Shown in pieces: positions 1-8,483 of a DNA stretch of 64,000 bases (positions are counted from its first letter, which is position 1; each line of letters opens with the position of its first letter). Source of the DNA: JBBSGD01 sp038254435 (GTDB lineage Bacteria > Actinomycetota > CADDZG01 > WHSQ01); the NCBI GenBank assembly GCA_038254435.1, contig JBBSGD010000004.1:22831-86830 (forward strand). The letters are read 5' to 3'. The position numbers and the translations under genes were made by a program. Under the pieces are notes generated by a model. It was not told the DNA's origin. It made no database searches and saw nothing but the letters and a program-made list of their open reading frames with translations.

Positions 1-1335
1 CCGGCGCGATAGAGAGCGTCCCTCGAGCCAGACGCCGATCGTGTAGGCGATCGCCATGCCCCCGGCGAGCCCGTTGACTCCGAAGAAATGAAACATCGGG
101 ATGTTGACCGCCGTGTTCACGCCCACCGCTACGCAGTTGATGAGAAAGGGTGTCTTTGTGTCTTGCATGGCATAGAAGGCGCGCAGCAGGAGCTGGAAGA
201 CGGCGAACTGAACGAGGCCCAAGACGAAGAACCGCAGGACGCCTGCGATGAGGGCGACGGAGGTGCCGGTCATGACACCGTTCTCGAGCAGCAGGCGCAC
301 GATGGCCTGACCCAGCACGAAGTAGCCGATCGCCGCCGGGAGTATGAGTAGGAACGTTGCGCGGATGCCCACGGACAGACGTTCTCGGAACTCGGTCCAA
401 CGGGCGTTGGCGGCGTGCTCGCTCATGCCTGGAAGAAGCGCGGTGATGACCGAGACCGCGAAGAGGCCGTGCGGGAGCATGAAGAAAGTGAACGCCGCAA
501 TGTACGCGGAGTAACCGCCTTGGTCGGGCTCGGCGAGGAACTGGACGATGAGGTAGCCGATCTGGTTGATTACTACGTAGCCCACGACGAATACCGACAG
601 TCGAGCAAGGCGGCGTATCGCCGGGTGGGCAACGGACAGGGTCAGCCGGTAGCGCCCGGTCCCCCTGAGGAACGGCAGCTGAGCAAGGGCCTGCAGAACG
701 ACTCCGAGCGTCGTGCCCAGACCGATGAGGAGAAGCTGAGAGCGCGACACTCGAGTGAGGTTTCCAACGGCCCCGTAGGCGATGTGAAAGCTGATGAACA
801 TCGCGATGACTGCGAGGTTGTTGAGGATCGGGGTGTACATGGGCGCCCCAAAGCGCTTTTGCGCGTTGAGGAGCCCGGACGTCACCGCGTACAGTCCGTA
901 AAAGATGATCTGGGGAATGAACAGGCGTAGGAGAAAGGTCATCACGTCTTCCACGAGGGCCCTCTGGTCGGTGACGCGCGCCGTGTAGAAGTGGGCGATG
1001 TAGGGGGCGGCTACGAGGCCGATGATCGTGACGGCGGTCAAGACCACGAGCGCGAGATTGATGATGGCGCTGGCGACTTCCCAGGCGCGCTCCTTGCCCT
1101 CTTTTTCGAGGAGCTCGACAAAGACCGGCACGAAGACGGAGGTGAGCACTCCGCCGAGCACGAGCTCGTAGATGATGTTGGGAGCGGTGTTGGCGTAGTT
1201 GTAGGCGTCGGTGAGCCGGCCGGACTCCACGATGCCGAGGGCGGCCGTCATGGCGCCCAGCCGGGCCAGCCCCGTGAGGCGCGACAGCACGGTGCCAAAG
1301 CTCATGACTGCCGTGGCGCGTCTGAGCGATGTCAC
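1..1335 (-). CDS. murJ: MurJ lipid II flippase (C-terminus beyond window)
   Basis: MVIN/MurJ-family polytopic membrane protein that flips lipid II across the cytoplasmic membrane for peptidoglycan synthesis. The 445 codons seen start at a GTG and run off the left edge, so the last helices are missing. Family hallmarks are visible: an N-terminal GTVLSRLTGLAR stretch, then DAYNYANTAPNIIYELVLGG and repeated hydrophobic segments. The GTG start overlaps the TGA of the upstream DUF6049-like gene (GTGA), so the two are translationally coupled. The pairing DUF6049-MurJ matches the Mycobacterium Rv3909-Rv3910 arrangement (established knowledge). Identification is firm; only the C-terminus is unseen. 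Confidence 0.95.
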   Translation of the reverse strand, partial: MTSLRRATAVMSFGTVLSRLTGLARLGAMTAALGIVESGRLTDAYNYANTAPNIIYELVLGGVLTSVFVPVFVELLEKEGKERAWEVASAIINLALVVLTAVTIIGLVAAPYIAHFYTARVTDQRALVEDVMTFLLRLFIPQIIFYGLYAVTSGLLNAQKRFGAPMYTPILNNLAVIAMFISFHIAYGAVGNLTRVSRSQLLLIGLGTTLGVVLQALAQLPFLRGTGRYRLTLSVAHPAIRRLARLSVFVVGYVVINQIGYLIVQFLAEPDQGGYSAYIAAFTFFMLPHGLFAVSVITALLPGMSEHAANARWTEFRERLSVGIRATFLLILPAAIGYFVLGQAIVRLLLENGVMTGTSVALIAGVLRFFVLGLVQFAVFQLLLRAFYAMQDTKTPFLINCVAVGVNTAVNIPMFHFFGVNGLAGGMAIAYTIGVWLEGRSLSRR

Positions 1336-3584
1336 CCGGCCGCGGCCCCGTCCCGGGACGGCTCCTGATGGGTGTCGTGCCGTTTGCCGGGATGCCGCCT
1401 TCTTCTGATCCAGCGGCTCACGTAGAAGAAAACCAGAAAGACGAGCGCACCGCCCGTGATGACCAGCGCGATGCGATTGAAGTTGGTGGAGCGGATCTCG
1501 ATGCTCTGGGTGGCGATCGTCGTCCCCCCGCCGGGCGTGTCGATGCTTACGTTGAGTGGGAAAGTTCCGCTCGACCGAGCGGTTGCCTTGAGGGCGAGGC
1601 GTTGAGTCTTGCCGGCCGCCAGCCGCCGCTCGATCACCGGACTCTTGAAGCCGAGCTTGGAAGACTCGAGCGAGATGCTCACGGTCAAAGGAAAGGGTGC
1701 GTCGTTGAACACCACGATCTGCAGATCGCCGCTGTGCGAGGTGAGAGTCTGGCCGCGGTTGACTTCGGGCAGCGTGACCATGTCTTCGATTCCCTGGGCG
1801 GCTCGGCGAGCTCCAGCGGCGTAGGCGAGGGCTCTTTGAGCACCCGACGGGGTCCCCCACCACGTGCTGCCTTGAGCCACGAGCAGGTCGCGTCGTAGCA
1901 GTTGCAGGACGGACGACGGCGGATCCATGCTCGCGAGATCGTCCACCGTGCTCTGGGCGGCGGCAATCGCCGGCCAATAAGTGACCGGTTGTGGCGCGCC
2001 CGGCGGCGTGTCAAGCTGCCGCACAACCTGTCGCTGCGCCGGGGATGCGGAACCCAGTCCTTGCGAGGGGGACACCGTGCGCAGCCACGGTGCCCTCGCC
2101 AAGCCTGAGTAGAAACGTGTAGCGGCTGCGGGCGAGGGGCGCCACGACGGCGGGATCGTCACCTCGACGACACGGCGGGCAACGTTGGGCTGCTCCTCGC
2201 GGATCATGGCGGTTTCGGCGAAGAACCGCTGCATGAGAAGCCGGGTGTCCGAACCGCCGCGATTAAGGGACACCAGCAGCTCTTGTAGCCCCGAGTCGCC
2301 GACATATCCGTCGGTGGCGCCGCTGGTAGTCGACACTTTGATGGGACACGCAAAGGTAAGCGTTCCGCTCGGCTCGGGACAACCCTCTAAAGGAGCTCCG
2401 ACGCTCGAATCGTCGAAGAAAGTGTGCCTGGCGGCGCCTGCCGCGCGCAGCTCGTCGAGCGTGTCCGAGCTCAGGCGTCCCCCAGGCGGAAACAGCCATG
2501 CCGGCGACACGGGGTGACCTGTGGCGGAGCGCAAGACGTCGTTGGCTTCGGTGAGCTGCTGCACGAGCGGAGTCACCCCCGGGGCGCTCGACGTGTTGGC
2601 AGTCAGCTCGGGAAGGTCGGGCCACGAATAAGGGGCAAGAAGGCCCTGGACCTGGGCTCCGCCCAGCAGCCTACGAAGGGTCTCGAGGAAACGCGCCGCA
2701 GCGCGCGCCGCGGGGTCGTTGGCGCCGACTGTGGCGGTAGCCCCGCCGGCCGCGGATCGGCGGTAGCCGTTCGACATGTCCGCGACCTCTTCGACCAAGC
2801 GGGGCGAGGGGGCGAGCCCCAAACGAAGGTCGCTGCGCGCGACGCTCCTGCGGAGAGCGTTCATCAGCCCGCTCAAGCTGCCTTTTGGGGCGAGCTCGTT
2901 GGCGAGTGGCACGTGCCCACTCGCTCCGAGAGTGAAGGTCCCGCGCGCGTCCCGGCTCGGCGGCTCGTTGAGGGCGACCACGGGGACGAGGTGCAGCGGC
3001 GGGTCCGGGGTGCGCGGGTAAAGAATGAGCGGGCTCGTCAGTTGATCGAGAGGCACGGTAGAGGACAGGTCCTGAAGGGTGACCGACAACGGGTAGACGC
3101 CCCCATCGGTCACGCTCCCGAGCGTGCCGAGATCTTCTATGCGCCCCCCCACGGGGACCGTAACCGAGCCGCCGGAGGGAACCTTCGTGCCGGCGAAGTC
3201 GGCGGTCAGCGGCGTAGAGGTAGCGAACGCCCGGCCTTCATTTATTGCGTCCAGCGATGAGCGGCTGGCCACTCGGGACCCGGCGGCGATGGTGAGCCGG
3301 AACCCGGCCAGGGACTCAGTCGAGTTGTTCGTGACCGTGAAAGCCAGCCTCAGGCGGTCGTGGTTCTTGGCCCCCGGCTCGTACCACAATGGCTGGTGAG
3401 TGAGGCGCAGGACGTAGAGTGGGCCGATCTGGCTCTGGGCCATAGCCCCGGGAGGGTAAGGCCATGCCACCGGTGCCGCGCAGCAGAGCACGACCGCGAC
3501 CGCCGCCACTCCGCGCGCGAGCTTGCGCCGGGCAGGCCTGGGCGACGCGGCGCCGCGGGGCGGGATGGCTCGGACCGGGAGCAT
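1332..3584 (-). CDS. DUF6049-like exported, membrane-anchored protein
   Basis: 750-residue protein of unknown biochemical function. It has a basic N-terminus and hydrophobic signal segment (about residues 20-50), then a long extracytoplasmic region. A single C-terminal transmembrane helix (about 710-730) is followed by an Arg/Lys-rich tail ending near RRRRHPGKR. It sits directly upstream of murJ with a 4-base overlap, like the DUF6049 proteins next to murJ in other Actinobacteria. That position suggests a role in envelope assembly, which is inference from context. A hairpin lies just upstream of its start, separating it from the KGG gene. The family call rests on position and topology rather than a diagnostic motif. 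Confidence 0.8.
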   Translation of the reverse strand: MLPVRAIPPRGAASPRPARRKLARGVAAVAVVLCCAAPVAWPYPPGAMAQSQIGPLYVLRLTHQPLWYEPGAKNHDRLRLAFTVTNNSTESLAGFRLTIAAGSRVASRSSLDAINEGRAFATSTPLTADFAGTKVPSGGSVTVPVGGRIEDLGTLGSVTDGGVYPLSVTLQDLSSTVPLDQLTSPLILYPRTPDPPLHLVPVVALNEPPSRDARGTFTLGASGHVPLANELAPKGSLSGLMNALRRSVARSDLRLGLAPSPRLVEEVADMSNGYRRSAAGGATATVGANDPAARAAARFLETLRRLLGGAQVQGLLAPYSWPDLPELTANTSSAPGVTPLVQQLTEANDVLRSATGHPVSPAWLFPPGGRLSSDTLDELRAAGAARHTFFDDSSVGAPLEGCPEPSGTLTFACPIKVSTTSGATDGYVGDSGLQELLVSLNRGGSDTRLLMQRFFAETAMIREEQPNVARRVVEVTIPPSWRPSPAAATRFYSGLARAPWLRTVSPSQGLGSASPAQRQVVRQLDTPPGAPQPVTYWPAIAAAQSTVDDLASMDPPSSVLQLLRRDLLVAQGSTWWGTPSGAQRALAYAAGARRAAQGIEDMVTLPEVNRGQTLTSHSGDLQIVVFNDAPFPLTVSISLESSKLGFKSPVIERRLAAGKTQRLALKATARSSGTFPLNVSIDTPGGGTTIATQSIEIRSTNFNRIALVITGGALVFLVFFYVSRWIRRRRHPGKRHDTHQEPSRDGAAAG

Positions 3585-3601
3585 GGGGCTCCAGCATAAG
3601 T

Positions 3602-3629
3602 AAGGCTCCCGCCTGCCGGGGGGAGCCTT
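3602..3629 (-). terminator. Hairpin after the KGG gene
   Basis: Perfect 9-bp inverted repeat AAGGCTCCC / GGGAGCCTT with a 10-base loop. It lies between the stop of the KGG gene and the start of the DUF6049-like gene, both on the minus strand. The position and strength fit a terminator for the KGG transcript. There is no long U tract, as is common in Actinobacteria. Confidence 0.6.
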
Positions 3630-3662
3630 GGCCGCTGGAGAGCCGGGAGTCGTGCGCAGCAG

Positions 3663-3866
3663 CTATTTGGAGCCGCCCTTGCGCCCGATCTTCTGGTAGA
3701 ACTCGGACCCGTAGCGGTTCTTGGTGGTTTCTCCGCCCTTCTTGCCGCCGATGCGGCCGATGCGACCGAAATGCTCGTCGCCGTAGCGCTCTTTTGTGGT
3801 CTTGCCACCTTTGCGTCCGGCGTCTGCCCTGCTCATCTTGTGGCTGCCTTCAACCTGCTCGTCCAT
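3663..3866 (-). CDS. KGG-repeat stress-induced protein
   Basis: 67-residue, highly charged, hydrophilic protein with repeated Gly-Gly-Lys/KGG blocks (GRKGGKTTKERYG, GGKKGGETTKNRYG, GRKGGSK). This is the pattern of the stress-induced KGG/GsiB (LEA-like) family, thought to protect against dehydration or general stress. I chose the ATG at 3866 because AGGAGG lies eight bases upstream; a longer reading to 3902 lacks such a site. It is monocistronic, with a hairpin just downstream. No enzyme activity is expected. Confidence 0.8.
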   Translation of the reverse strand: MDEQVEGSHKMSRADAGRKGGKTTKERYGDEHFGRIGRIGGKKGGETTKNRYGSEFYQKIGRKGGSK

Positions 3867-4067
3867 GGCCGCTGCCTCCTGCATTTGGGTGGCTTGGGGC
3901 ACGCATCGCGTCCTGCGGTGATACCCCTCGGCAAACGGGACGAAACGGAGGTTCCGTAGTCTTGAAGGAACTCAACTCCACGTTGCTCCTTGCCGATGGT
4001 GCAAGCGACCGATGCTCTCCCCAAGAGGGGCCGCCCAGCAACGAATCACAAGGGACTCGTAACCGGT
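3867..4067. other. Divergent intergenic region, KGG gene / pilT
   Basis: About 200 bases between the divergent KGG gene and pilT. It presumably carries both promoters, but I see no convincing -35/-10 pair or inverted repeat. A TTG at 3990 would extend PilT upstream, but that stretch shows no family similarity. Confidence 0.4.
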
Positions 4068-5159
4068 ATGCCAAACGTTCAGGATTTTCTCTATTACGTC
4101 GTCGATTCGGGCGCTTCCGATCTGCACATAAAGGTCGGTGGTCCTCCGTGCGTGCGGGTCAACGGAAAGCTCGTGCGCACGGAGTTCCCCGACATGACGC
4201 AGGTGGAGTGTCAGGCGGCGGCACGGGAGCTGATGAGCAACGAGCAGATCGGCCGGCTGGGGGACATCGGCGAGGTCGACTTCGCGTACTCGCTGCCGGG
4301 CCTGGGACGCTTTCGCGTCAACGTCTTCCAGCAGCGCGGCAGCGTGGGCATGGCGATCAGGAGGGTGCTCCCGGGTGCGCCCTCGTTCCAAACCCTCGGG
4401 TTGCCCCCGTCGTCGAGACGCTGGCCGAGGAGCATCGCGGCCTGTTGCTCGTCACCGGCCCGACTTCCTCGGGCAAGACGACCACCACCGGCGCCATCAT
4501 CGATCACATAAACAGTGTCCGTCAGTGTCACATCCTCACCATCGAGGATCCGATCGAGATACTCCACTCCGACAACTCGGCGATAGTCAATCAGCGCGAG
4601 ATCGGGCTCGACACCCACAACTTCGCTTCTGCCCTGCGCGCCGCCATGCGCCAGGATCCCGACGTCATCTTTGTAGGCGAGATCCGGGACGACGAAACCG
4701 TCAAGGCTGCCCTACAGGCCGCCGAAACCGGCCACTTCGTCATCTCGACGCTTCACACCACCGATTCACACCACCGATGTCACCGAGACCGTTAACCGGC
4801 TCATCGACTTCTTCCCTCCGCACCAGCAAAAGCAGATCCGAGTGTCCTTGGCGGGCTCGCTGCGAGGCGTGGTGTCCCAGCGCCTTCTGCCGCGCAAGGA
4901 CGGCAAGGGGCGCATCCCGGCCGTCGAGATCCTCGTGATGAACGGGCGCGTGCGCGACCTCGTGCTCAACGAGGAGCAGACGCACATGATCCATGACATC
5001 GTGGCGGAATCGAGCTTCTACGGAATGCAGACCTTCGACCAGTCTCTGCTTGCGCTCTACCGGGCCGGGCTCGTTCATCTCGAGGACGCCGTGTCGGCTG
5101 CGACCAATCACCACGACTTCCAAGTGGCCCTGAGCCAGGAAGGGCTCCAGGCGGTCTAG
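4068..5159 (+). pseudogene. pilT: PilT twitching-motility ATPase, two frameshifts
   Basis: Secretion-superfamily ATPase that would power type IV pilus retraction. The N-terminal domain (DFLYYVVDSGASDLHIK...), Walker A (GPTSSGKTTT), Asp box (ILTIEDPIE), Walker B (DPDVIFVGEIRD) and His box (STLHTTD) are all present but need three reading-frame segments. The first break is in a C5 run at 4404-4408, where one more C would restore LGLPPVVETL. The second is an exact 13-bp tandem duplication (TTCACACCACCGA at 4752-4764 and 4765-4777). Net change is +12 bases, so the C-terminus returns to the first frame. Reconstructed length (about 359 residues) is normal for PilT. No pilin or pilB genes are adjacent. 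It could be a real pseudogene or an assembly artefact. Confidence 0.85.
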
Positions 5160-5224
5160 CGGCGGGATTGCTCCCCAGCCCGTCCACGTCACGCGCACTT
5201 ACGTCACGCCGCGCCCAAGCTCTG

Positions 5225-6055
5225 TTAGGGGAGGCTCGAGCTGGCCAGCGCGAAGCCGATCAGCGCTACCGCCGTTACGAGAGCGAGGCCGAGCCAGTCG
5301 GCAGCCCTCATGTGCAACCGGCGTCTCTTGGTGCGTCCTTTCCCTCCGCGGTAGCATCGTGACTCCATCGCGGTGACGAGATCGCCGGCGCGCCGGAAGG
5401 TTCCCAAGAACAGCGGAATGAGCACTGGGATGCGAGCGCGAGTGCGCTGCCATACGTTGCCGGATTCGATCCGTGCGCCGCGCGCGGTCTGAGCCTTGAT
5501 CAGCTTTTCCGCTTCCTCGATAAGTGTGGGAACGAAGCGCACTGCAATGGCGGACACCATGGCCAGCTCTTGGTGGGGGATACCCACTCGTCTCAGTGGG
5601 GCGCTGAGTCGTTCGGCCCCGTCGACGAGCAGCACAAGTGAGGTCGTAAGAGTGAGGATGTTGACCGAGAGCAGCAGCACCAGGACCCGAATGATCACGA
5701 GCGTCGAAGCGACTACCCCCTCGCGGGTGACCTCGAAGATTCCCCACTGGTACAGGACGTGCGTCGAGTCGGGATACAACGTGCCGGAGAAGAGCAGCTG
5801 GAACAGGTAGATGACAACGAGGAAAGGGAGCATTGGCCTGTAGCCGCGCAAGACGTAGGCAACGGGGAGCCCCGACCAGAACAGAAGCAAGATCGTGAAG
5901 CCGCCCACCACCGCAAGGCCAAGAAAGGAACCCGACAAGAACATTCCCACCGCGAGAATGATCCATCCGACGATCTTGGCTCGAGGGTCGAGCATGTGAA
6001 CCGGCGATTCGCCCGGCACGTACTGGCCGAGGGTGACGTTTCTAGCGAGCTCCAT
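5225..6055 (-). CDS. ecfT: ECF transporter T component (EcfT)
   Basis: 276-residue CbiQ/EcfT-family membrane protein. It is the scaffold that couples the two ATPases to the substrate-binding S component of an energy-coupling factor vitamin or metal importer. Five or so hydrophobic segments are visible, with the conserved LDPRAKI near the N-terminus and the A-R-G coupling motif (QTARGAR) around residue 175. It is the last gene of the ecfS-A1-A2-T operon, and its ATG overlaps the end of ecfA2 by 14 bases. All four subunits are present, so this is a dedicated (group I) ECF system. Confidence 0.93.
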   Translation of the reverse strand: MELARNVTLGQYVPGESPVHMLDPRAKIVGWIILAVGMFLSGSFLGLAVVGGFTILLLFWSGLPVAYVLRGYRPMLPFLVVIYLFQLLFSGTLYPDSTHVLYQWGIFEVTREGVVASTLVIIRVLVLLLSVNILTLTTSLVLLVDGAERLSAPLRRVGIPHQELAMVSAIAVRFVPTLIEEAEKLIKAQTARGARIESGNVWQRTRARIPVLIPLFLGTFRRAGDLVTAMESRCYRGGKGRTKRRRLHMRAADWLGLALVTAVALIGFALASSSLP

Positions 6056-6929
6056 ACGACGCTCCCTTGGGCCGAGGTGCTACGTCCGGCAAGTTGGCAA
6101 TGACGCGGGCGGCGTGTGCGGGAGTGAGCACGCCGAGCGGAACGTCGTAGCCCCGGTCCCGCAGCCGCTGCATCAGCTCGACGGTGGGCAGAAGACCGAG
6201 CTTCGTCGCGCGCATGAGCTCGAGGTCGGCGAAGACTTCCTGCGGCTCACCTTGCGCGACGATCTTGCCCTCGTCCATGACGAGGACGCGCTGCAGCAGA
6301 GGAGCGATGTCCTCGAGGTTGTTGGAGATGAGCACCGTCGTGCGTCCTTCGCTGCGATGAAGCTCGGACACCCATGCAAGGATCTCGTCCCGGCCCTTGG
6401 GATCGAGGCCCGCGACCGGATCGTCGAGGACGAGCACCTCGGGCTGCAGGGCAAGAACTCCTGCGATCGCGGCCCGTCGTTTCTGCCCGCCGGAGAGGGC
6501 GTGGATGTCGCGCTCCCAGAACGTGCCCGGCTCGAGGCCCACGGCCGCGAGCGCGCCGGTCACCCTGGCGCGAAGCTCGTGGCCTTCGAGTCCGGCGTTG
6601 CGGGGGCCGAAAGCCACGTCCTCGGACACGGTATCGGCGAAGAGCTGGTCCTCGGGGTATTGAAAGACGAGCCCGACGCGCTGATGGAGCACCCGAAGAT
6701 CCTTGATCCGGGCGGTGTCGATCCCGTCGACTACTACCCTGCCGGCTTCGGGCCGGAGGAGGCCGTTGAGGTACTGGACGAGCGTGCTCTTGCCGGATCG
6801 GCTCGGACCGACGAGACCGACGAGTTCGCCGCGCTCGATGGTGAGGTCGACGCCGTGCAGAACCTTGGAGGCAAAGGGAGTCCCGCGCAGGTAGGTGTGC
6901 TCGAGGCCGGCGACTTCGATGAAGCTCAC
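6042..6929 (-). CDS. ecfA2: ECF ATPase with degenerate catalytic residues
   Basis: 295-residue ABC ATPase of the EcfA/CbiO type. Walker A is GPSRSGKST, the Q-loop FQYPEDQLF and the signature LSGGQKRR. Two catalytic positions depart from consensus. Walker B reads VLVLDDP, so the catalytic Glu is Asp. The H-loop reads ISNNLED, so the switch His is Asn. The partner ATPase encoded immediately upstream keeps both residues, which suggests an asymmetric dimer with one weak ATP site (inference). The GTG start overlaps the upstream TGA (GTGA). The C-terminal tail of about 50 residues is longer than the minimal domain. Confidence 0.92.
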   Translation of the reverse strand: MSFIEVAGLEHTYLRGTPFASKVLHGVDLTIERGELVGLVGPSRSGKSTLVQYLNGLLRPEAGRVVVDGIDTARIKDLRVLHQRVGLVFQYPEDQLFADTVSEDVAFGPRNAGLEGHELRARVTGALAAVGLEPGTFWERDIHALSGGQKRRAAIAGVLALQPEVLVLDDPVAGLDPKGRDEILAWVSELHRSEGRTTVLISNNLEDIAPLLQRVLVMDEGKIVAQGEPQEVFADLELMRATKLGLLPTVELMQRLRDRGYDVPLGVLTPAHAARVIANLPDVAPRPKGASYGAR

Positions 6930-7768
6930 GCCGCTCCGAACATCTCGTCCATGAGCTCGTCGAGCGTAAGGATGTCGGCGCGCAAACCGGTCCGTCCCCC
7001 GGCGCGCAGGTGATCCGCCACCTGCGTTATCGCAGGCACGTCGAGCCCGATGGCGTGCAGCTCGTCGACGCGGCTGAAGACCTCGCGCGGAGTGCCCTGC
7101 ATCACGACGCGGCCTTGGTCCAAGACGACGACGCGGTCCGCCCGAGCAGCCTCGTGCATGAAGTGTGTGATGAGAATCACCCCGATGCCGTGCTCTGCCA
7201 CGAGGCTTTCGGCTGCCTCGAGGACGCTCGCACGGCCCTGCGGATCGAGCAGCGACGTCGGCTCGTCGAAGACTATGTAACGGGGATTCATGACGAGCAC
7301 ACCGGCGATCGCCACGCGCTGTTTCTGTCCGCCCGACAGCAGGTGGGGCGCCTTGCTGCGAAGATCGCCGACGCCGAGCAGCTCCATGGCACGGTCTACG
7401 CGCACCTGGATCTCACGGGGCTCGACCCCGATGTTCTCGGCCCCGAAGGCGACGTCGTCCTCGACCACCGTCGCGACGAGCTGGTTGTCGGGATTCTGGA
7501 ACACCATCCCGACGCGCTGACGCACGTCCCAGATGCGACTCTCGTCGAGCGTCGAGATCCCGTCGACGAATACCTCGCCCTCGATGGGGACCTCGAGGCC
7601 GTTGAGCAGCTTGGCGAGCGTCGACTTGCCCGACCCGTTGTGCCCGAAGATGCACACGAGCTCTCCGGGACGAAACTCGAGGTCGATCCCCTCGAGCGCG
7701 ACCACCGGTTGCCCCGAGTCGGGCTCGTAGACGTAGCGCGCTCCCGCCACCGTTATCACGCGCTCCAC
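6926..7768 (-). CDS. ecfA1: ECF transporter ATPase (EcfA1)
   Basis: About 280 residues with a complete set of ABC motifs: Walker A GHNGSGKST, Q-loop FQNPDNQLV, signature LSGGQKQR, Walker B YIVFDEPT with the catalytic Glu, and H-loop LITHFMHEA. It would pair with the degenerate ATPase encoded next. Start choice is uncertain. GTG at 7768 and GTG at 7759 (giving the typical MITV-like N-terminus, with GGTGGAG just upstream) are both possible. An upstream extension to 7918 would overlap the S-component gene and is low-complexity, so I rejected it. Spacing to ecfS is 13 bases. Confidence 0.93.
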   Translation of the reverse strand: MERVITVAGARYVYEPDSGQPVVALEGIDLEFRPGELVCIFGHNGSGKSTLAKLLNGLEVPIEGEVFVDGISTLDESRIWDVRQRVGMVFQNPDNQLVATVVEDDVAFGAENIGVEPREIQVRVDRAMELLGVGDLRSKAPHLLSGGQKQRVAIAGVLVMNPRYIVFDEPTSLLDPQGRASVLEAAESLVAEHGIGVILITHFMHEAARADRVVVLDQGRVVMQGTPREVFSRVDELHAIGLDVPAITQVADHLRAGGRTGLRADILTLDELMDEMFGAA

Positions 7769-7781
7769 CCGGGCTCGTGGG

Positions 7782-8402
7782 TCATGGGCGGCGGTCCGAG
7801 CCCGTCGTCTGCTGCTGGTGGGCGGTGCCGCCGGACGGGGTGGTAGGCCCGCCGGTGAGCGAGTTGCGGCGCCGGCGCGACGAGCCCGTCTCGTGCAGCA
7901 TGCGCTGGGCTGCGGCACCGATGGCGGTAACTAGGATGACCGCGATCACCACCTCGGCGATCGCCTGCGGGATGATCGGGGGGATCGCCTGCGGCGGCAG
8001 GTAGTTGCGGATGACTGCCATTCCCAGAACCAAAACCGTGTTCGTGAGAGTCCCCACGATTGCCGCAATCGCAAGCGCCAGCTTCTTGTTGTGGGGGGCG
8101 ACCACCCGGTAAGCCAGCCACGCGGTAACGCCGATGAAGAGACGGGGGACTATCGACACCAGGGGGTCTGCGAAGAGCGGGATCGAGGCCTGCAAGAACG
8201 AGAACAGGCCGAAGATGAACCCCACGATGACGCCTACCACCGGACCCTCGAGCACCCCTGCAAGGATGGCGGGGATGTGTTCGATGGTGGCGTTTCCGGA
8301 GACATTGGGGACGGGGATGAAGCCGAGCCGCGTGACTCCCAGGAAGATCGCTATGGCTCCGAGCAGCCCTGCTATCACGATCTTTCTCGTCGACAGATTC
8401 AT
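7782..8402 (-). CDS. ECF transporter S component, substrate unknown
   Basis: 206-residue integral membrane protein with about six hydrophobic segments and the pattern HIPAILAGVLEGPVVG followed by a Gly-rich helix. This is typical of ECF substrate-binding subunits of the PanT/FolT-like group (PF12822 type, recalled rather than searched). The ATG at 8402 has AAGGAGG ten bases upstream, so I start there rather than at 8462. It is the first gene of the ecfS-A1-A2-T operon. No riboswitch-like leader fits in the roughly 80-base upstream gap, so the substrate cannot be deduced from regulation. The Arg-rich C-terminal tail is probably cytoplasmic. Confidence 0.85.
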   Translation of the reverse strand: MNLSTRKIVIAGLLGAIAIFLGVTRLGFIPVPNVSGNATIEHIPAILAGVLEGPVVGVIVGFIFGLFSFLQASIPLFADPLVSIVPRLFIGVTAWLAYRVVAPHNKKLALAIAAIVGTLTNTVLVLGMAVIRNYLPPQAIPPIIPQAIAEVVIAVILVTAIGAAAQRMLHETGSSRRRRNSLTGGPTTPSGGTAHQQQTTGSDRRP

Positions 8403-8483
8403 GAAGCGCCCTCCTCCTTGATGTCGCGATGGATGGATGATCGAGTCCCGCTGAGCCCACACGTCACCGCTCCGTCCCCGCGC

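Noticed and set aside
2424..3260. 278-codon plus-strand frame
   Set aside because: Antisense of the DUF6049-like gene.
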